From contig NZ_FNTQ01000001.1 of assembly GCF_900105755.1 (NCBI RefSeq), positions 620,001 through 684,000 of the forward strand: 64,000 nt of DNA. The letters run 5' to 3'. Origin of the DNA: Streptomyces sp. Ag109_O5-10 (GTDB lineage Bacteria > Actinomycetota > Actinomycetes > Streptomycetales > Streptomycetaceae). A program made the position numbers and the translations under genes. This document shows, piece by piece, positions 25,418 to 34,107 of the stretch; the stretch's first letter is position 1; each line of letters begins with the position of its first letter. Below the pieces are notes generated by a model. It was given only the letters and a program-made list of their open reading frames with translations, searched no databases and was not told the origin of the DNA.

Positions 25418-26523
25418 TTGCCGCTCCTTCCGGCGATGCGGTTGATGCGGTCGACGGCCTGTTCGAAGCCCCGGGTGAGGTCGTCGAAGACGGCCTGGAC
25501 GCTGCGTTCTGCGGTCATGCGGCCGACGATCTGGCCGACGGGGGTGCCGAGCAGGGGCTCGACCTCGTACTTCTGGATGCGGGTCAGGGCCTCGGCGACG
25601 AGCAGGCCCTGGAGGGGCATGGGGAGGGTGCCGGGGCCGTTCGCGTCGTCCCAGGCGTCGGTCCACTCGGTGCGCAGCTGGCGGGCCGGCTTGCCGGTCA
25701 GGGCGCGGGAGCGGACGGTGTCGCCGGAGCCGGCGGCGAGCAGTTTGCGGGTCACGGCGGGCGAGGAGAGGTCGGCCTCCGTGACGGTCAGCCACATGGA
25801 GCCCAGCCATACTCCCTGAGCGCCGAGACTGAGCGCGGCGGCCACCTGCCGGCCGCTCCCGATCCCGCCGGCCGCGAGGACGGGCAGGGGGGCGACGGCG
25901 TCGACGACCTCCGGGGTGAGGACCATAGTGGCGATCTCGCCGGTGTGGCCGCCTGCCTCGTAGCCCTGGGCCACGACGATGTCGATGCCCGCGTCCCGGT
26001 GCTTGACCGCGTGCCGGGCGCTGCCGGCCAGGGCGGCGACGAGGATGTCCTGGTCGTGGGCGCGGTCGACGACGTCGGCGGGCGGGGAGCCGAGGGCGTT
26101 GGCGAGCAGCCGGATCGGGTAGTCGAAGGCGACGTCGAGCTGGGTGCGGGCGACCTGTTCCATCCAGCCGGTGATGCGCCAGCCGGACGCCTCGCCGTCG
26201 GCCAGCTCGGGTACGCCGTACTTGGCGAGGGTGTCCCGCACGAACTGCCGGTGCCCCTCCGGGATCATCGCCTCGACGTCGGCCTCGGTGACGCCCTCCA
26301 CCTTCTTGGCGGGCATCACGACATCGAGCCCGTACGGTTTCCCGTCGACGTGCGCCTCGATCCAGTCGAGGTCGCGTTTGAGGTCCTCGGGGGCGGTGTA
26401 GCGGACCGCGCCGAGCACTCCGAAGCCGCCGGCCCGGCTGATGGCCGCGGCCACGGCGGGAAACGGCGTGAAGCCGAAGACGGCGTGCTCGACTCCCAGG
26501 GTCTTGCTCAGCTCCGTCTGCAT
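25414..26523 (-). CDS. Nitronate monooxygenase / 2-nitropropane dioxygenase-like FMN protein
   Basis: A 369-residue TIM-barrel flavoprotein. Phosphate- and FMN-binding segments are visible: AISRAGGFGVLGAVRYT near the N-terminus, VVAQGYEAGGHTGEI with the family His, VLAAGGIGSGRQVAAALSLGAQGVWLGS and a C-terminal helix. Members oxidise nitronates, but many close relatives in CoA pathways act as enoyl reductases or have unknown activity, so the substrate is open. It begins at ATG 26523 and is coupled to the downstream acyl-CoA synthetase by a 4-base overlap. Confidence 0.87.
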   Translation of the reverse strand: MQTELSKTLGVEHAVFGFTPFPAVAAAISRAGGFGVLGAVRYTAPEDLKRDLDWIEAHVDGKPYGLDVVMPAKKVEGVTEADVEAMIPEGHRQFVRDTLAKYGVPELADGEASGWRITGWMEQVARTQLDVAFDYPIRLLANALGSPPADVVDRAHDQDILVAALAGSARHAVKHRDAGIDIVVAQGYEAGGHTGEIATMVLTPEVVDAVAPLPVLAAGGIGSGRQVAAALSLGAQGVWLGSMWLTVTEADLSSPAVTRKLLAAGSGDTVRSRALTGKPARQLRTEWTDAWDDANGPGTLPMPLQGLLVAEALTRIQKYEVEPLLGTPVGQIVGRMTAERSVQAVFDDLTRGFEQAVDRINRIAGRSGK

Positions 26524-26608
26524 GCGCGCAGGATGCCGCAGTCGTGCGGTCGACGGAAGAGGTTTTCTGATGCCCCGTCAGATTCTTTGACCGTGTTCCG
26601 GCCAGGGG

Positions 26609-28180
26609 TCAGTCGGCCGGCTGTTCCAGGACCGCCATCGCCGCGTTGTGCCCCGGCACCCCGCTCACCCCTCCCCCGCGCACCGCGCCCGCCCCGCAGA
26701 GCAGGACGTTGGCGTGCCGGGTCTCCACACCCCAGCGGCCGGTGCCGTCCTGGGCGTAGGGCCAGGAGAGGTCGCGGTGGAAGATGTTGCCGCCGGGCAG
26801 GCGCAGGTCGCGTTCGAGGTCGAGGGGGGTCTTCGCCTCGATGCAGGGGCGGCCGTCGGCGTCCAGGGCCAGGCAGTCCACGATCGGCTCGGCGAGGTGG
26901 GCGTCGAGCTGGGCGAGGGTGGACTTGACGAGTTCGTCGCGTACGGCGTCGTTGTCGGCGGCGAAGAGCCGGGCCGGGGTGTGCAGGCCGAAGAGGGTGA
27001 GCGTCTGGTAGCCGCGTTCGGCCAGGTCACGGCCGAGGATAGTGGGGTCGGTCAGGGAGTGGCAGTAGATCTCGGACGGCGGGGCCTCGGGCAGCCGGCC
27101 GGCCGCTGCCTGGGCGTGCGCGGTGGCCAGTTGCCCGTAGCCCTCGGCGATGTGGAAGGTCCCGGAGAACGCCTCGCGCGGGTCGACGGCGGTGTCGCGC
27201 AGCCTGGGCAGCCGCTTGAGCAGCATGTTCACCTTGAGCTGGGCGCCCTCGGCTGGCTCCGGGGCCGGGTCGCCGGTGAGGGCGGCGAGTTCCTGCGGGG
27301 AGGCGCCCACCAGGACGTGCCGGGCGGCGGCGACGCCTTCGCCGTCCGCGGTGCGGTAGGCGACCTCCGCGCTCCGGCCGTCCGTCTCGATTCGTACCGC
27401 CTCGTGGCCGGTGGCGAGCACCGCGCCCGCCGAGCGCGCGGCGGCGGCCAGCGCGTCGGTGAGGGCGCCCATGCCGCCGACCGGTACGTCCCAGGCGCCG
27501 GTGCCGCCGCCGATGACGTGGTAGAGGAAGCAGCGGTTCTGGCGCAGCGAGGCGTCGTGGGCGTCGGCGAAGGTGCCGATCAGCGCGTCGGTGAGGACGA
27601 TCCCGCGCACCAGGTCGTCCGCGAAGTTCTCCTCGATCGCGGCCCCGATCGGCTCCTCGAACAGGGCCCGCCAGGCCGCCTCGTCGTCGATGCGGCGGCG
27701 GAGTTCCTCGCGCGAGGGCAGCGGTTCGGTGAGCGTCGGGAAGACGCGCTCGGCGACCCGGCCGGTCGTGCCGTAGAACCGCTGCCAGGCCTGGTACTCC
27801 GCCTTGGCTCCGGTCAGCCGGTCGAAGGCCTCGCGGATGCGCCGCTCGCCGCCGCCGATCAGCAGGCCGGTCGGCCGCCCGCCGCGTTCCACGGGCGTGT
27901 ACGAGGAGATGGTGCGGCCGCGGACGCGGAAGTTCAGGCCGAGGTCGCGGACGATCTTCCTCGGCAGGAGGCTGACCAGGTAGGAGTAGCGCGACAGTCG
28001 GGCATCGACGCCGGCGAAGGGGCGGCTGGAGACCGCGGCGCCGCCGGTGCGGCCGAGCCGCTCCAGGACCAGGACCGTGCGGCCGGCCCGGGCCAGGTAG
28101 GCCGCCGCGACGAGGCCGTTGTGGCCGCCGCCGACGATGATGGCGTCGTAGGTGCGGGAGGGTTCCGTGGCAGCGGGCAT
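26609..28180 (-). CDS. Phytoene-desaturase-like FAD oxidoreductase
   Basis: The 523-residue protein opens with the dinucleotide-binding motif AIIVGGGHNGLVAAAYLARAG, followed by LERLGRTGGAA, and ends with the second FAD segment CGAGAVRGGGVSGVPGHNAA, the signature of the phytoene desaturase/retinol saturase (PYROXD2-like) group. ATG 28180 is chosen; an upstream extension would run into a dispersed repeat. No carotenoid synthesis gene is nearby, so the substrate is probably not phytoene. It precedes the nitronate-monooxygenase-like and ligase genes on the same strand with an 85-base gap. Confidence 0.85.
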   Translation of the reverse strand: MPAATEPSRTYDAIIVGGGHNGLVAAAYLARAGRTVLVLERLGRTGGAAVSSRPFAGVDARLSRYSYLVSLLPRKIVRDLGLNFRVRGRTISSYTPVERGGRPTGLLIGGGERRIREAFDRLTGAKAEYQAWQRFYGTTGRVAERVFPTLTEPLPSREELRRRIDDEAAWRALFEEPIGAAIEENFADDLVRGIVLTDALIGTFADAHDASLRQNRCFLYHVIGGGTGAWDVPVGGMGALTDALAAAARSAGAVLATGHEAVRIETDGRSAEVAYRTADGEGVAAARHVLVGASPQELAALTGDPAPEPAEGAQLKVNMLLKRLPRLRDTAVDPREAFSGTFHIAEGYGQLATAHAQAAAGRLPEAPPSEIYCHSLTDPTILGRDLAERGYQTLTLFGLHTPARLFAADNDAVRDELVKSTLAQLDAHLAEPIVDCLALDADGRPCIEAKTPLDLERDLRLPGGNIFHRDLSWPYAQDGTGRWGVETRHANVLLCGAGAVRGGGVSGVPGHNAAMAVLEQPAD

Positions 28181-28249
28181 GGTTCTTCGTAACACACGAT
28201 GATCTAGGTGGGTAAGAGGCGTGCCGGTTCGCTCTGCGAGGAGGGCCGG

Positions 28250-28311
28250 TTTTGGGGTGCGGGTCGTGTGCGGCCGGTCGCAGTTCCCCGCGCCCCTCAC
28301 GGGGCGTTTTC
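28250..28311. repeat. Dispersed Streptomyces-type repeat, reverse copy
   Basis: In reverse complement this reads CGCCCCGTGAGGGGCGCGGGGAACTGCGACCGGCC across two lines of sequence, here summarised as a CGCCCC/GGGGCG hairpin followed by GGGGAACTGCGACCGGCC. It matches the element at 11403-11490 and abuts the stop of the kinase gene. Confidence 0.55.
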
Positions 28312-30544
28312 ACAGCCGTCCGTCGGAGGGCCTCCGCCGGCGCTGCACCGCCGTCCTCCGGTACAACTCGACCGCCTCGGCCCCCCGGCCCAACTGCTCC
28401 AGGCAGTGCGCCTCGTCGTTGCGGCTGGCGAGGGTGTCCGGGTGGTCGGGTCCGAGGACTCGTTCCCGGGCGCTCGCCACCCTCCTGTACTCCGTCAGCG
28501 CGTCCGCCCAGCGTCCCAGCCAGCCGAGGCTCACCGCCACCTCGCGGCGGCTCACCAGCGTGTCGGGATGGTCCGGGCCGAGCACCCGTTCGCGGATCGC
28601 GCATACGTCGCGCGACTCCGCCAGGGCCTCCTCCCAGCGGCCCAGGCGGCCGAGGTTGACGCCGAGGCCGTGGCGGGCGCGCAGGGTCTCGGGGTGGGCC
28701 GGGCCCTGGACGCGGGCACGGTCGTCGACCAGGGCGCGGTAGAGGGCGAGCGCGTCGGCACTGCGGCCCAGGCGGCCCAGGCTGATGCCGACCTCGTAGC
28801 GGGCGGCGAGGGTGTCGGGGTGGTCGGCGCCGAGGGCGCGCCCGCGGGCCTCGGCCACCTCGCGGTAGGTCTGCAGGGCTTCTTCCCAGCGGCCCAACTG
28901 GCCTAACGCGTAGGCGACTTCGTAGCGCGTGACCAGGGTGTCGGGGTGGAGCGGGCCGAGCACCCGGGCGCGGGCCGCGGCCACCTCGTGGGCCATGCGG
29001 TACGAGTCCTCCGGCCGGCCCAGCCGGCTGAGGTTGAAGGCGAGGTTGTGGCGGCAGCGCAGGGTGTCCGGATGGTCGGGGCCGGTCAGCCGCTGCCGGG
29101 CGGCGAGGACGGCCGTGTAGACCTGGTGGGCGTCGAAATGGCGGCCCAACCGGCCGAGCACGTAGGCCGTCTCCTGGCGGGTGGCGAGGGTGTCGGGGTG
29201 GTCGGGGCCGAGGGCGTGTTCGCGGGCGGCGGCGACCTCGGTGTACTCGCGCAGCGCGTCGGCGGGACGGCCGGTGCGGCTGAGGATGAAGGCGATCTCG
29301 TGACGGCTGGCGAGGGTGTCGGGGTGGTCGGGGCCGAGGAGCCGGGTGCGTTCGGCGGCGACGGCGCGGTGCACGTCACCGGCCTCGGCCCAGCGGCCGA
29401 GCCGTCCCAGGCTGAGCCCGGCGTTGTGGCGGCCGGCGAGGAGGGCGAGGGTCTCCGGGGAGGGGCCGGGGACGGCCGGCAGCGGTTCCGCGACGCCGCC
29501 GGCCGGGCGGGCGGTCCACTCGCCGGTGAGGCCGGCGCCAGGGTCGGGCGGGGTGGTGCGCAGGGCGGCGCCGGTCGCCTTGTGGCCGGTGGTCATGCCC
29601 CGGGTCCAGGAAGGCAGCCGGGGCTCGCGGGCGCCCGGTTCCGTGGTGCGGAGCCGGGGCTGCGCGGTGACGACGGTGGGGACGTAGGTGGGTGTCGTCC
29701 GCCCGGAGATGATCCGGCGGCCCACTTCCCCGGCGTCGTACGGCCGTTGTTCGGGCCGCTTGGCCAGCAGGTCGAGGACGACCTGCTCGAACCAGCCGGG
29801 CAGCTCGGGGCGGTGGCTGCGCGGCGGGGCGGGCGGGGTGTCGCGGTGGCCGACGAGGATCGCCCAGGCGTCGTCGAGGTCGAACGGCGGCGCCCCGGTC
29901 GCGATCTCGTAGAGGACGCAGCCCAGCGAGTACAGGTCGCTGCGCTGGTCGACCTCGGTGCCGCCGATCTGCTCCGGGGACATGTAGTGCGGGGTGCCCA
30001 TGGCGATGCCGGTGCCGGTCAGCCGGGAGGTGAAACCGATGTCGTGGCCGAGGCGGGCGATGCCGAAGTCGCAGATCTTCACCGTGCCGTCGGTGAGCCG
30101 CATGATGTTGGCCGGCTTCAGGTCCCGGTGCACGATGCCCTGCCGGTGGGTGTAGGCGAGGGCGGCGGCGACCTGTTCGGCGATGTCGACGACGTCGCCG
30201 ACGGGCAGCGGATGGTGCTTGTCGTCCTCCAGGAGCTGGCTGAGGTTGCGGCCCTCCAGCAGCTCCATCACCAGGTAGAGGATGCCGTCGTACTCGCCGA
30301 AGTCGTGGACGACGGTGACCCCGCGGTGGGAGAGGGCGGCGGCGACTCTCGCCTCGCGCCGGAACCGCTCCCGCAGCACACGGGTGAACGCCTGGTCGTG
30401 GTGCGGGCCCAGCGGTTTGAGGCACTTGACGGCGACCTGCCGGCCGAGTGACTCGTCGCGGGCCCGCCACACCTCGCCCATCCCGCCCCGCCCGATCAGG
30501 TCGAGCAGCCGGTACCGCCCCTGGACCAGCCTGCTGTCAGCCAT
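28310..30544 (-). CDS. Soluble Ser/Thr protein kinase with C-terminal kinesin-light-chain-type TPR repeats
   Basis: The 744-residue protein has a Hanks-type kinase domain in its first ~280 residues: glycine loop GRGGMG (18-23), catalytic-pocket Lys40, HRDLKPAN with D141, DFG with D159, and GTPHYMSPEQ. After a Pro/Arg-rich linker, about eight 42-residue TPR units follow (about 395-735), each carrying the wording LGPDHPDTL and a helical A-x-x-LGRLGR, the TPR_10 or NPHP3 type. No membrane segment is visible, unlike PknB or PASTA kinases. The repeats probably bind partner proteins. An upstream gene on the same strand ends 60 bases away. Confidence 0.93.
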   Translation of the reverse strand: MADSRLVQGRYRLLDLIGRGGMGEVWRARDESLGRQVAVKCLKPLGPHHDQAFTRVLRERFRREARVAAALSHRGVTVVHDFGEYDGILYLVMELLEGRNLSQLLEDDKHHPLPVGDVVDIAEQVAAALAYTHRQGIVHRDLKPANIMRLTDGTVKICDFGIARLGHDIGFTSRLTGTGIAMGTPHYMSPEQIGGTEVDQRSDLYSLGCVLYEIATGAPPFDLDDAWAILVGHRDTPPAPPRSHRPELPGWFEQVVLDLLAKRPEQRPYDAGEVGRRIISGRTTPTYVPTVVTAQPRLRTTEPGAREPRLPSWTRGMTTGHKATGAALRTTPPDPGAGLTGEWTARPAGGVAEPLPAVPGPSPETLALLAGRHNAGLSLGRLGRWAEAGDVHRAVAAERTRLLGPDHPDTLASRHEIAFILSRTGRPADALREYTEVAAAREHALGPDHPDTLATRQETAYVLGRLGRHFDAHQVYTAVLAARQRLTGPDHPDTLRCRHNLAFNLSRLGRPEDSYRMAHEVAAARARVLGPLHPDTLVTRYEVAYALGQLGRWEEALQTYREVAEARGRALGADHPDTLAARYEVGISLGRLGRSADALALYRALVDDRARVQGPAHPETLRARHGLGVNLGRLGRWEEALAESRDVCAIRERVLGPDHPDTLVSRREVAVSLGWLGRWADALTEYRRVASARERVLGPDHPDTLASRNDEAHCLEQLGRGAEAVELYRRTAVQRRRRPSDGRL

Positions 30545-30604
30545 CGCGCGCCGTCGCCCCCCGTCGCGGTCCGTGACACCCCCCTGCTCGCCCAGTATGG
30601 CTGT

Positions 30605-31492
30605 CTATCGCCCGACTTTGTACGGTGCGGGGCGTGCGTCCGGGCCGAGCCTCGCCATGGCGCGCAGGATGTGTTTGGGCGGGAGTTGCCAGCGCAGACG
30701 TGCGGGAACGCAGCGCAACAGGGTGCCGGTGGCGCGCAGTCGGCGGGTGACGACGGCGGGTCGAGGGGCCGGTCTGCCGTACAGCTCGTGGGCGTACGGC
30801 GGCAGAGAGGCGTACGCGAGGCAGGCCACGCGCCGCCACAGTGCTGCGCGCGCCAGTATCAGGAGCGGGTGGGTCGGCGGGCGGAGCAGGAAGTCGTCGA
30901 CCGCGTGTGCGTCGGCACCGGCGGCGAGCTGCGGTCGTACCTTCTCGAAGTAGGCTGCCATCTCCGCCTGGTCGCCCGGCACGGCGGCGGCATCGAGGCC
31001 GACCAGGCGGCCGCTGACCCGGTGTTCGGCGATGTAGCGGTCGGCCTGCGCGTCGGTGAGCGGGAAGCCGGAGCGGCGGACGACGTGCAGGTAGGAGTCG
31101 ATCTCGGCGCAGTGCACCCACAGCAGCAGGCCGGGTTCGTCCACACCGTACCGTTCGCCGGTGTCCGGGTCCGTCGCGCCCAGCATGCTGTGGATCTTCC
31201 GGATCCGCGCTCCGGCCCGCTCGGCGGCCTCGGTGGTGCCGTAGGTCGTCGTCCCGACGAAGTTCGCGGTCCGCATGAGCCGGCCCCAGGCGTCGCGGCG
31301 GAAGTCGGAGTTCTCCATGACACCGCGCACCGCGCGAGGGTGCAGGGCCTGGAGGTAGAGCGCCCGGATGCCGGCGACCCACATCATGGGGTCGCCGTGC
31401 ATCTGCCAGGTCACGGAGTCGGGGGTGAAGAGCCCGGCGTCACCGTCCGTACCGGCAGGTGGGGCCGGAGCCGTGCGATGTCTCCGGAGCAC
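30605..31492 (-). CDS. Oxygenase MpaB/DUF2236 family protein
   Basis: A 295-residue protein with the family's His-rich helical core: QMHGDPMMW, LQALHPRAVRGVM near residues 45-60, GTTTYGT, and WVHCAEIDSYL with further His residues. DUF2236 proteins include latex-clearing oxygenase relatives and MpaB, and bind heme b through His. Streptomyces carry several whose substrates are unknown. The start is ATG 31492 with modest support. It is the gene before the TPR kinase on this strand. Confidence 0.85.
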   Translation of the reverse strand: MLRRHRTAPAPPAGTDGDAGLFTPDSVTWQMHGDPMMWVAGIRALYLQALHPRAVRGVMENSDFRRDAWGRLMRTANFVGTTTYGTTEAAERAGARIRKIHSMLGATDPDTGERYGVDEPGLLLWVHCAEIDSYLHVVRRSGFPLTDAQADRYIAEHRVSGRLVGLDAAAVPGDQAEMAAYFEKVRPQLAAGADAHAVDDFLLRPPTHPLLILARAALWRRVACLAYASLPPYAHELYGRPAPRPAVVTRRLRATGTLLRCVPARLRWQLPPKHILRAMARLGPDARPAPYKVGR

Positions 31493-31703
31493 GATGTCGA
31501 CCTTCGTTTCCGCCGAGGATGCTCAGCACCGGGTGCCGCTGCCGCCGAGGGGCCCTGGCACGTCGGCACGGATGCACGGACCTGCCCGAACCGCCCCGCG
31601 GCGTCACCCCGACTCCTTCCCCGAGCGCTCCCGGATCACTCCCGTCGGCACCGTCCGGAGTCGGCCGTGCGGCCGTGTCACCGGGCGGGAACGGGGCACC
31701 GGA

Positions 31704-32273
31704 TCAGTCGGCCGCCGCGACCGCGTCTTTGATCAGCCGGTGGGCGGCCGCGTCGGTACGGCCCGCGTCGTGGGTCACCAGGCGGTCCTGACACAGACCG
31801 CGCAGTCCGGAGACGAGCAGCGTGGCCGCGGTCCGCGCCTGCTGCGGCGGGTGCCCCAGCCGGACGTAGGCCGCGGCGATGGGCCCGATCATGACCTCGA
31901 CGGTCTCGGCCGCGACGGCGCCGTACTGATGCGGATCGGTGGCGGCGAGGCTGAGCAGTTGCAGCAGCATGCGCACCGGCCCGGCCTGCTCCCCGACCGT
32001 CATGGCGTCCCACAGCGTGTGCGCCGCCGCACGCAGTTCCGCGCTGTCCCGAACGCCGTCGAACATGGCGTGCGCGTCTGGGCGGCTGGTGGCCAGCGCC
32101 TGGGCCAGCAGGTTCTCGCGGCTGCCGAAGTAGTACAGCAGCATGCGCTTGGTGGTGCCGATCGACTGGGCGAGCGGACTCAGCGACATCTGCGCGACGC
32201 CGTGGTGCTGGAGGTGGTGCACCACCTTTTTCAGCAGTTCGGCACGTTTTTCAGCATTGACGGGGCGCGACAC
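31704..32273 (-). CDS. TetR-family repressor, probably autoregulated and leaderless
   Basis: From GTG 32273 the protein has 189 residues. The N-terminal TetR HTH includes MSLSPLAQSIGTTKRMLLYYFGSRENLL; the C-terminal ligand domain is helical and variable. There is no ribosome binding site. A -10 TACAGT (plus-strand 32280-32285) lies only 6 bases before the GTG, with -35 TGGACC (32303-32308) 17 bases further, so the mRNA is probably leaderless. A perfect palindrome GTACCGATCGGTAC overlaps this promoter. The divergent permease gene is the likely target. Confidence 0.88.
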   Translation of the reverse strand: MSRPVNAEKRAELLKKVVHHLQHHGVAQMSLSPLAQSIGTTKRMLLYYFGSRENLLAQALATSRPDAHAMFDGVRDSAELRAAAHTLWDAMTVGEQAGPVRMLLQLLSLAATDPHQYGAVAAETVEVMIGPIAAAYVRLGHPPQQARTAATLLVSGLRGLCQDRLVTHDAGRTDAAAHRLIKDAVAAAD

Positions 32274-32276
32274 GCT

Positions 32277-32334
32277 TTGACTGTACCGATCGGTACGCGT
32301 AAGGTCCAGCAGACATAGATGTTCCGATCGGTAC
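32277..32334. promoter_or_regulatory. Overlapping face-to-face promoters with two TetR operators
   Basis: On the plus strand, -35 TTGACT (32277-32282), a 17-base spacer and -10 TAAGGT (32300-32305). On the minus strand, -35 TGGACC (32303-32308), a 17-base spacer and -10 TACAGT (32280-32285). The operator GTACCGATCGGTAC (32283-32296) fills the plus spacer and overlaps the minus -10. A second near-copy, GTTCCGATCGGTAC, is at 32321-32334. Repressor binding would shut both promoters. Confidence 0.75.
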
Positions 32335-32390
32335 GTTAACGAGATGGCGCCCTGACGATGCCCGGGCGCGGGACAGTCGAGAGAGGCGCC

Positions 32391-32531
32391 GTGAAACTGT
32401 TCGGACCGCGAATACTGCAGGCCGGCCTGCACCGGAGAGGCGGCTTCGGGACTGCCGGGCGTACGGTTGCCCGTGCGCCCCGCGGGCTCGGCGGCACGGC
32501 TCGCCGTGGCGGCCGAGGGGTGGTTCTGTGA
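32391..32531 (+). CDS. Possible 46-codon upstream ORF coupled to the permease gene
   Basis: GTG 32391 follows AGAGAGG by 4 bases and opens a short basic reading frame (VKLFGPRILQAGLHRR...) that ends with TGA at 32529-32531, overlapping the permease GTG start by 4 bases. It lies in the ~216-base leader predicted from the TetR-controlled promoter. It could be a leader peptide that couples or attenuates translation of the permease. No family is recognised, and it may be fortuitous. Confidence 0.35.
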   Translation: MKLFGPRILQAGLHRRGGFGTAGRTVARAPRGLGGTARRGGRGVVL

Positions 32532-33937
32532 AGCCCCGGACCGAGCGGGCCGGGGGCGTTTCCGGGGCCCGGGTCCTCGTCGAGACCCTGACGATCCCGG
32601 TGCTGCTCTTCCTGGGCCTGCTGTTCTGCTTCCCGCTGGCCTTTCACCAGCCCCAGCCCCACCACGCCAGGATCGCGGTGGCCGATCTCGCGCTGGAACG
32701 CAAGGTCGACACCGTGCTGCGGCGGGAGCACCCGGCCGGGTTCGACGTGACCGCCGTGGCGGACGCCGGAGACGCCCGGCGGGCGGTGCTGGACCGGGAC
32801 GCCGTGGCAGGCTTCGCCGCCGACGGCAAACACGCCGTGCTGTACGTGGCCGAGGCCAACGGCTCGGCCCTGGAGCAGGCGCTGGACAAGGGCTTCGGCC
32901 GGCTCGCGGCGCACAACCACCAGAAGCTCACGGTCACCGACGTGGCCCCCACGGTCGACAAGGACGGGACCGGCACGACCCTGGTCTACTTCGGGATCGC
33001 CTGGAACGTCCCCGGCTACATCCTCGCCACGGCCCTGCTGCGGGCGGTGACCTTCACCCGGCGCAGGAAGCTGATCACGATCGCGGGCGCCGCCGGCCTC
33101 TTCAGCATGGTGGGATTCCTCGTCGGCGTCGGACTGGACTTCTTCCCCGACGACCCCGCGGCCCTGGGGATCGCCTTCCTGCTCACGACGGCCGTGGCCA
33201 CCTTCTCCCTCGGCATGGCACCGTTCGTCCGGCACTTCTTCCCGCTCGCGGGTCTGGGCCTGTACGTCGTGCTGAGCGTTCCGTCCAGCGGCCTGGTCCC
33301 CGTCCCGCTGCTGCCTCGGTTCTTCCAGGGGCTGCACGCGGTCATGCCGCTGGGCAACGCGGTCGACGCCCTGAGGGGGGTGATGTACTTCGACGATGCG
33401 GGAGTGCTGAGACCGGTCCTCGTGCTCTGCGCGTGGATCACCGCGGGAGCGGCGCTGCTCGGCCTGGACGCGTGGCGGCACCACTGCGCAGCCGCGGCGC
33501 TGGGGGCCGAGGACGAGCAGGAGGACATTCCCGAGCCGCCGGTGGAGGACCCCACCGTGGAGGCACCCGTCCCCACCCCGCTGCCGGTCCGCCCGCACCA
33601 CTTCGGCGAGCTGTTGCCGATGCTGGAGGGCACCGTCCGCGACACCGAACAGCAGCCCGTCCGCCATGCCGCGGTGACCGTCATGGACACCGGTGGCCGG
33701 CAGTTGGTGCGCACCACGACGAACGCACAGGGCGAGTACGCCGTGACCGGCCTTCCCGAGGGGTATATCAGCGTCGTCGCGTCGCACCCCGGACGAGACC
33801 CCCTGGTCCACCAGAAGCTGCTGCAGTCCGGTGTGGCCGTTCGGGCCGACTTCACCCTGCACGACCGGCGCAGCCGGACACCGGTCGGCGCAGGCACCGA
33901 ACACCTCGGTCCCCGGCACGCGCGACACGGATCGTGA
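32528..33937 (+). CDS. ABC-2-type membrane permease fused to a C-terminal carboxypeptidase-regulatory-like domain
   Basis: GTG 32528 with a GAGGGG site 7 bases upstream; 469 residues. One membrane segment near residues 18-38 precedes a ~115-residue extracytoplasmic region, then a block of about five further segments (~155-330), as in DUF3533/ABC-2 permeases. An acidic Pro-rich linker (about 335-360) leads to a beta-sandwich domain of ~85 residues (EGTVRDTEQQPVRHAAVTV, TTTNAQGEYAVTGLPEGY), the carboxypeptidase-regulatory fold also attached to several Streptomyces drug exporters. No ATPase gene is adjacent. The divergent TetR gene and shared operator suggest an inducible efflux function. Confidence 0.8.
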   Translation: MKPRTERAGGVSGARVLVETLTIPVLLFLGLLFCFPLAFHQPQPHHARIAVADLALERKVDTVLRREHPAGFDVTAVADAGDARRAVLDRDAVAGFAADGKHAVLYVAEANGSALEQALDKGFGRLAAHNHQKLTVTDVAPTVDKDGTGTTLVYFGIAWNVPGYILATALLRAVTFTRRRKLITIAGAAGLFSMVGFLVGVGLDFFPDDPAALGIAFLLTTAVATFSLGMAPFVRHFFPLAGLGLYVVLSVPSSGLVPVPLLPRFFQGLHAVMPLGNAVDALRGVMYFDDAGVLRPVLVLCAWITAGAALLGLDAWRHHCAAAALGAEDEQEDIPEPPVEDPTVEAPVPTPLPVRPHHFGELLPMLEGTVRDTEQQPVRHAAVTVMDTGGRQLVRTTTNAQGEYAVTGLPEGYISVVASHPGRDPLVHQKLLQSGVAVRADFTLHDRRSRTPVGAGTEHLGPRHARHGS

Positions 33938-34107
33938 GACAGGGATCGTGACCAAGCGGACGGCGCCGGGCGGCACCGCCCGCTTGGCGGGGGCCTCCGG
34001 CCCCCTCTCACTCCGGAGGATGCGGCGTAGCCCATTGCTCTCTTTGCCGGACATGAGCGAAGACAAGAACGCCGGGATGTACATCGGCCCGGGGTGGAGG
34101 GAAAAAG

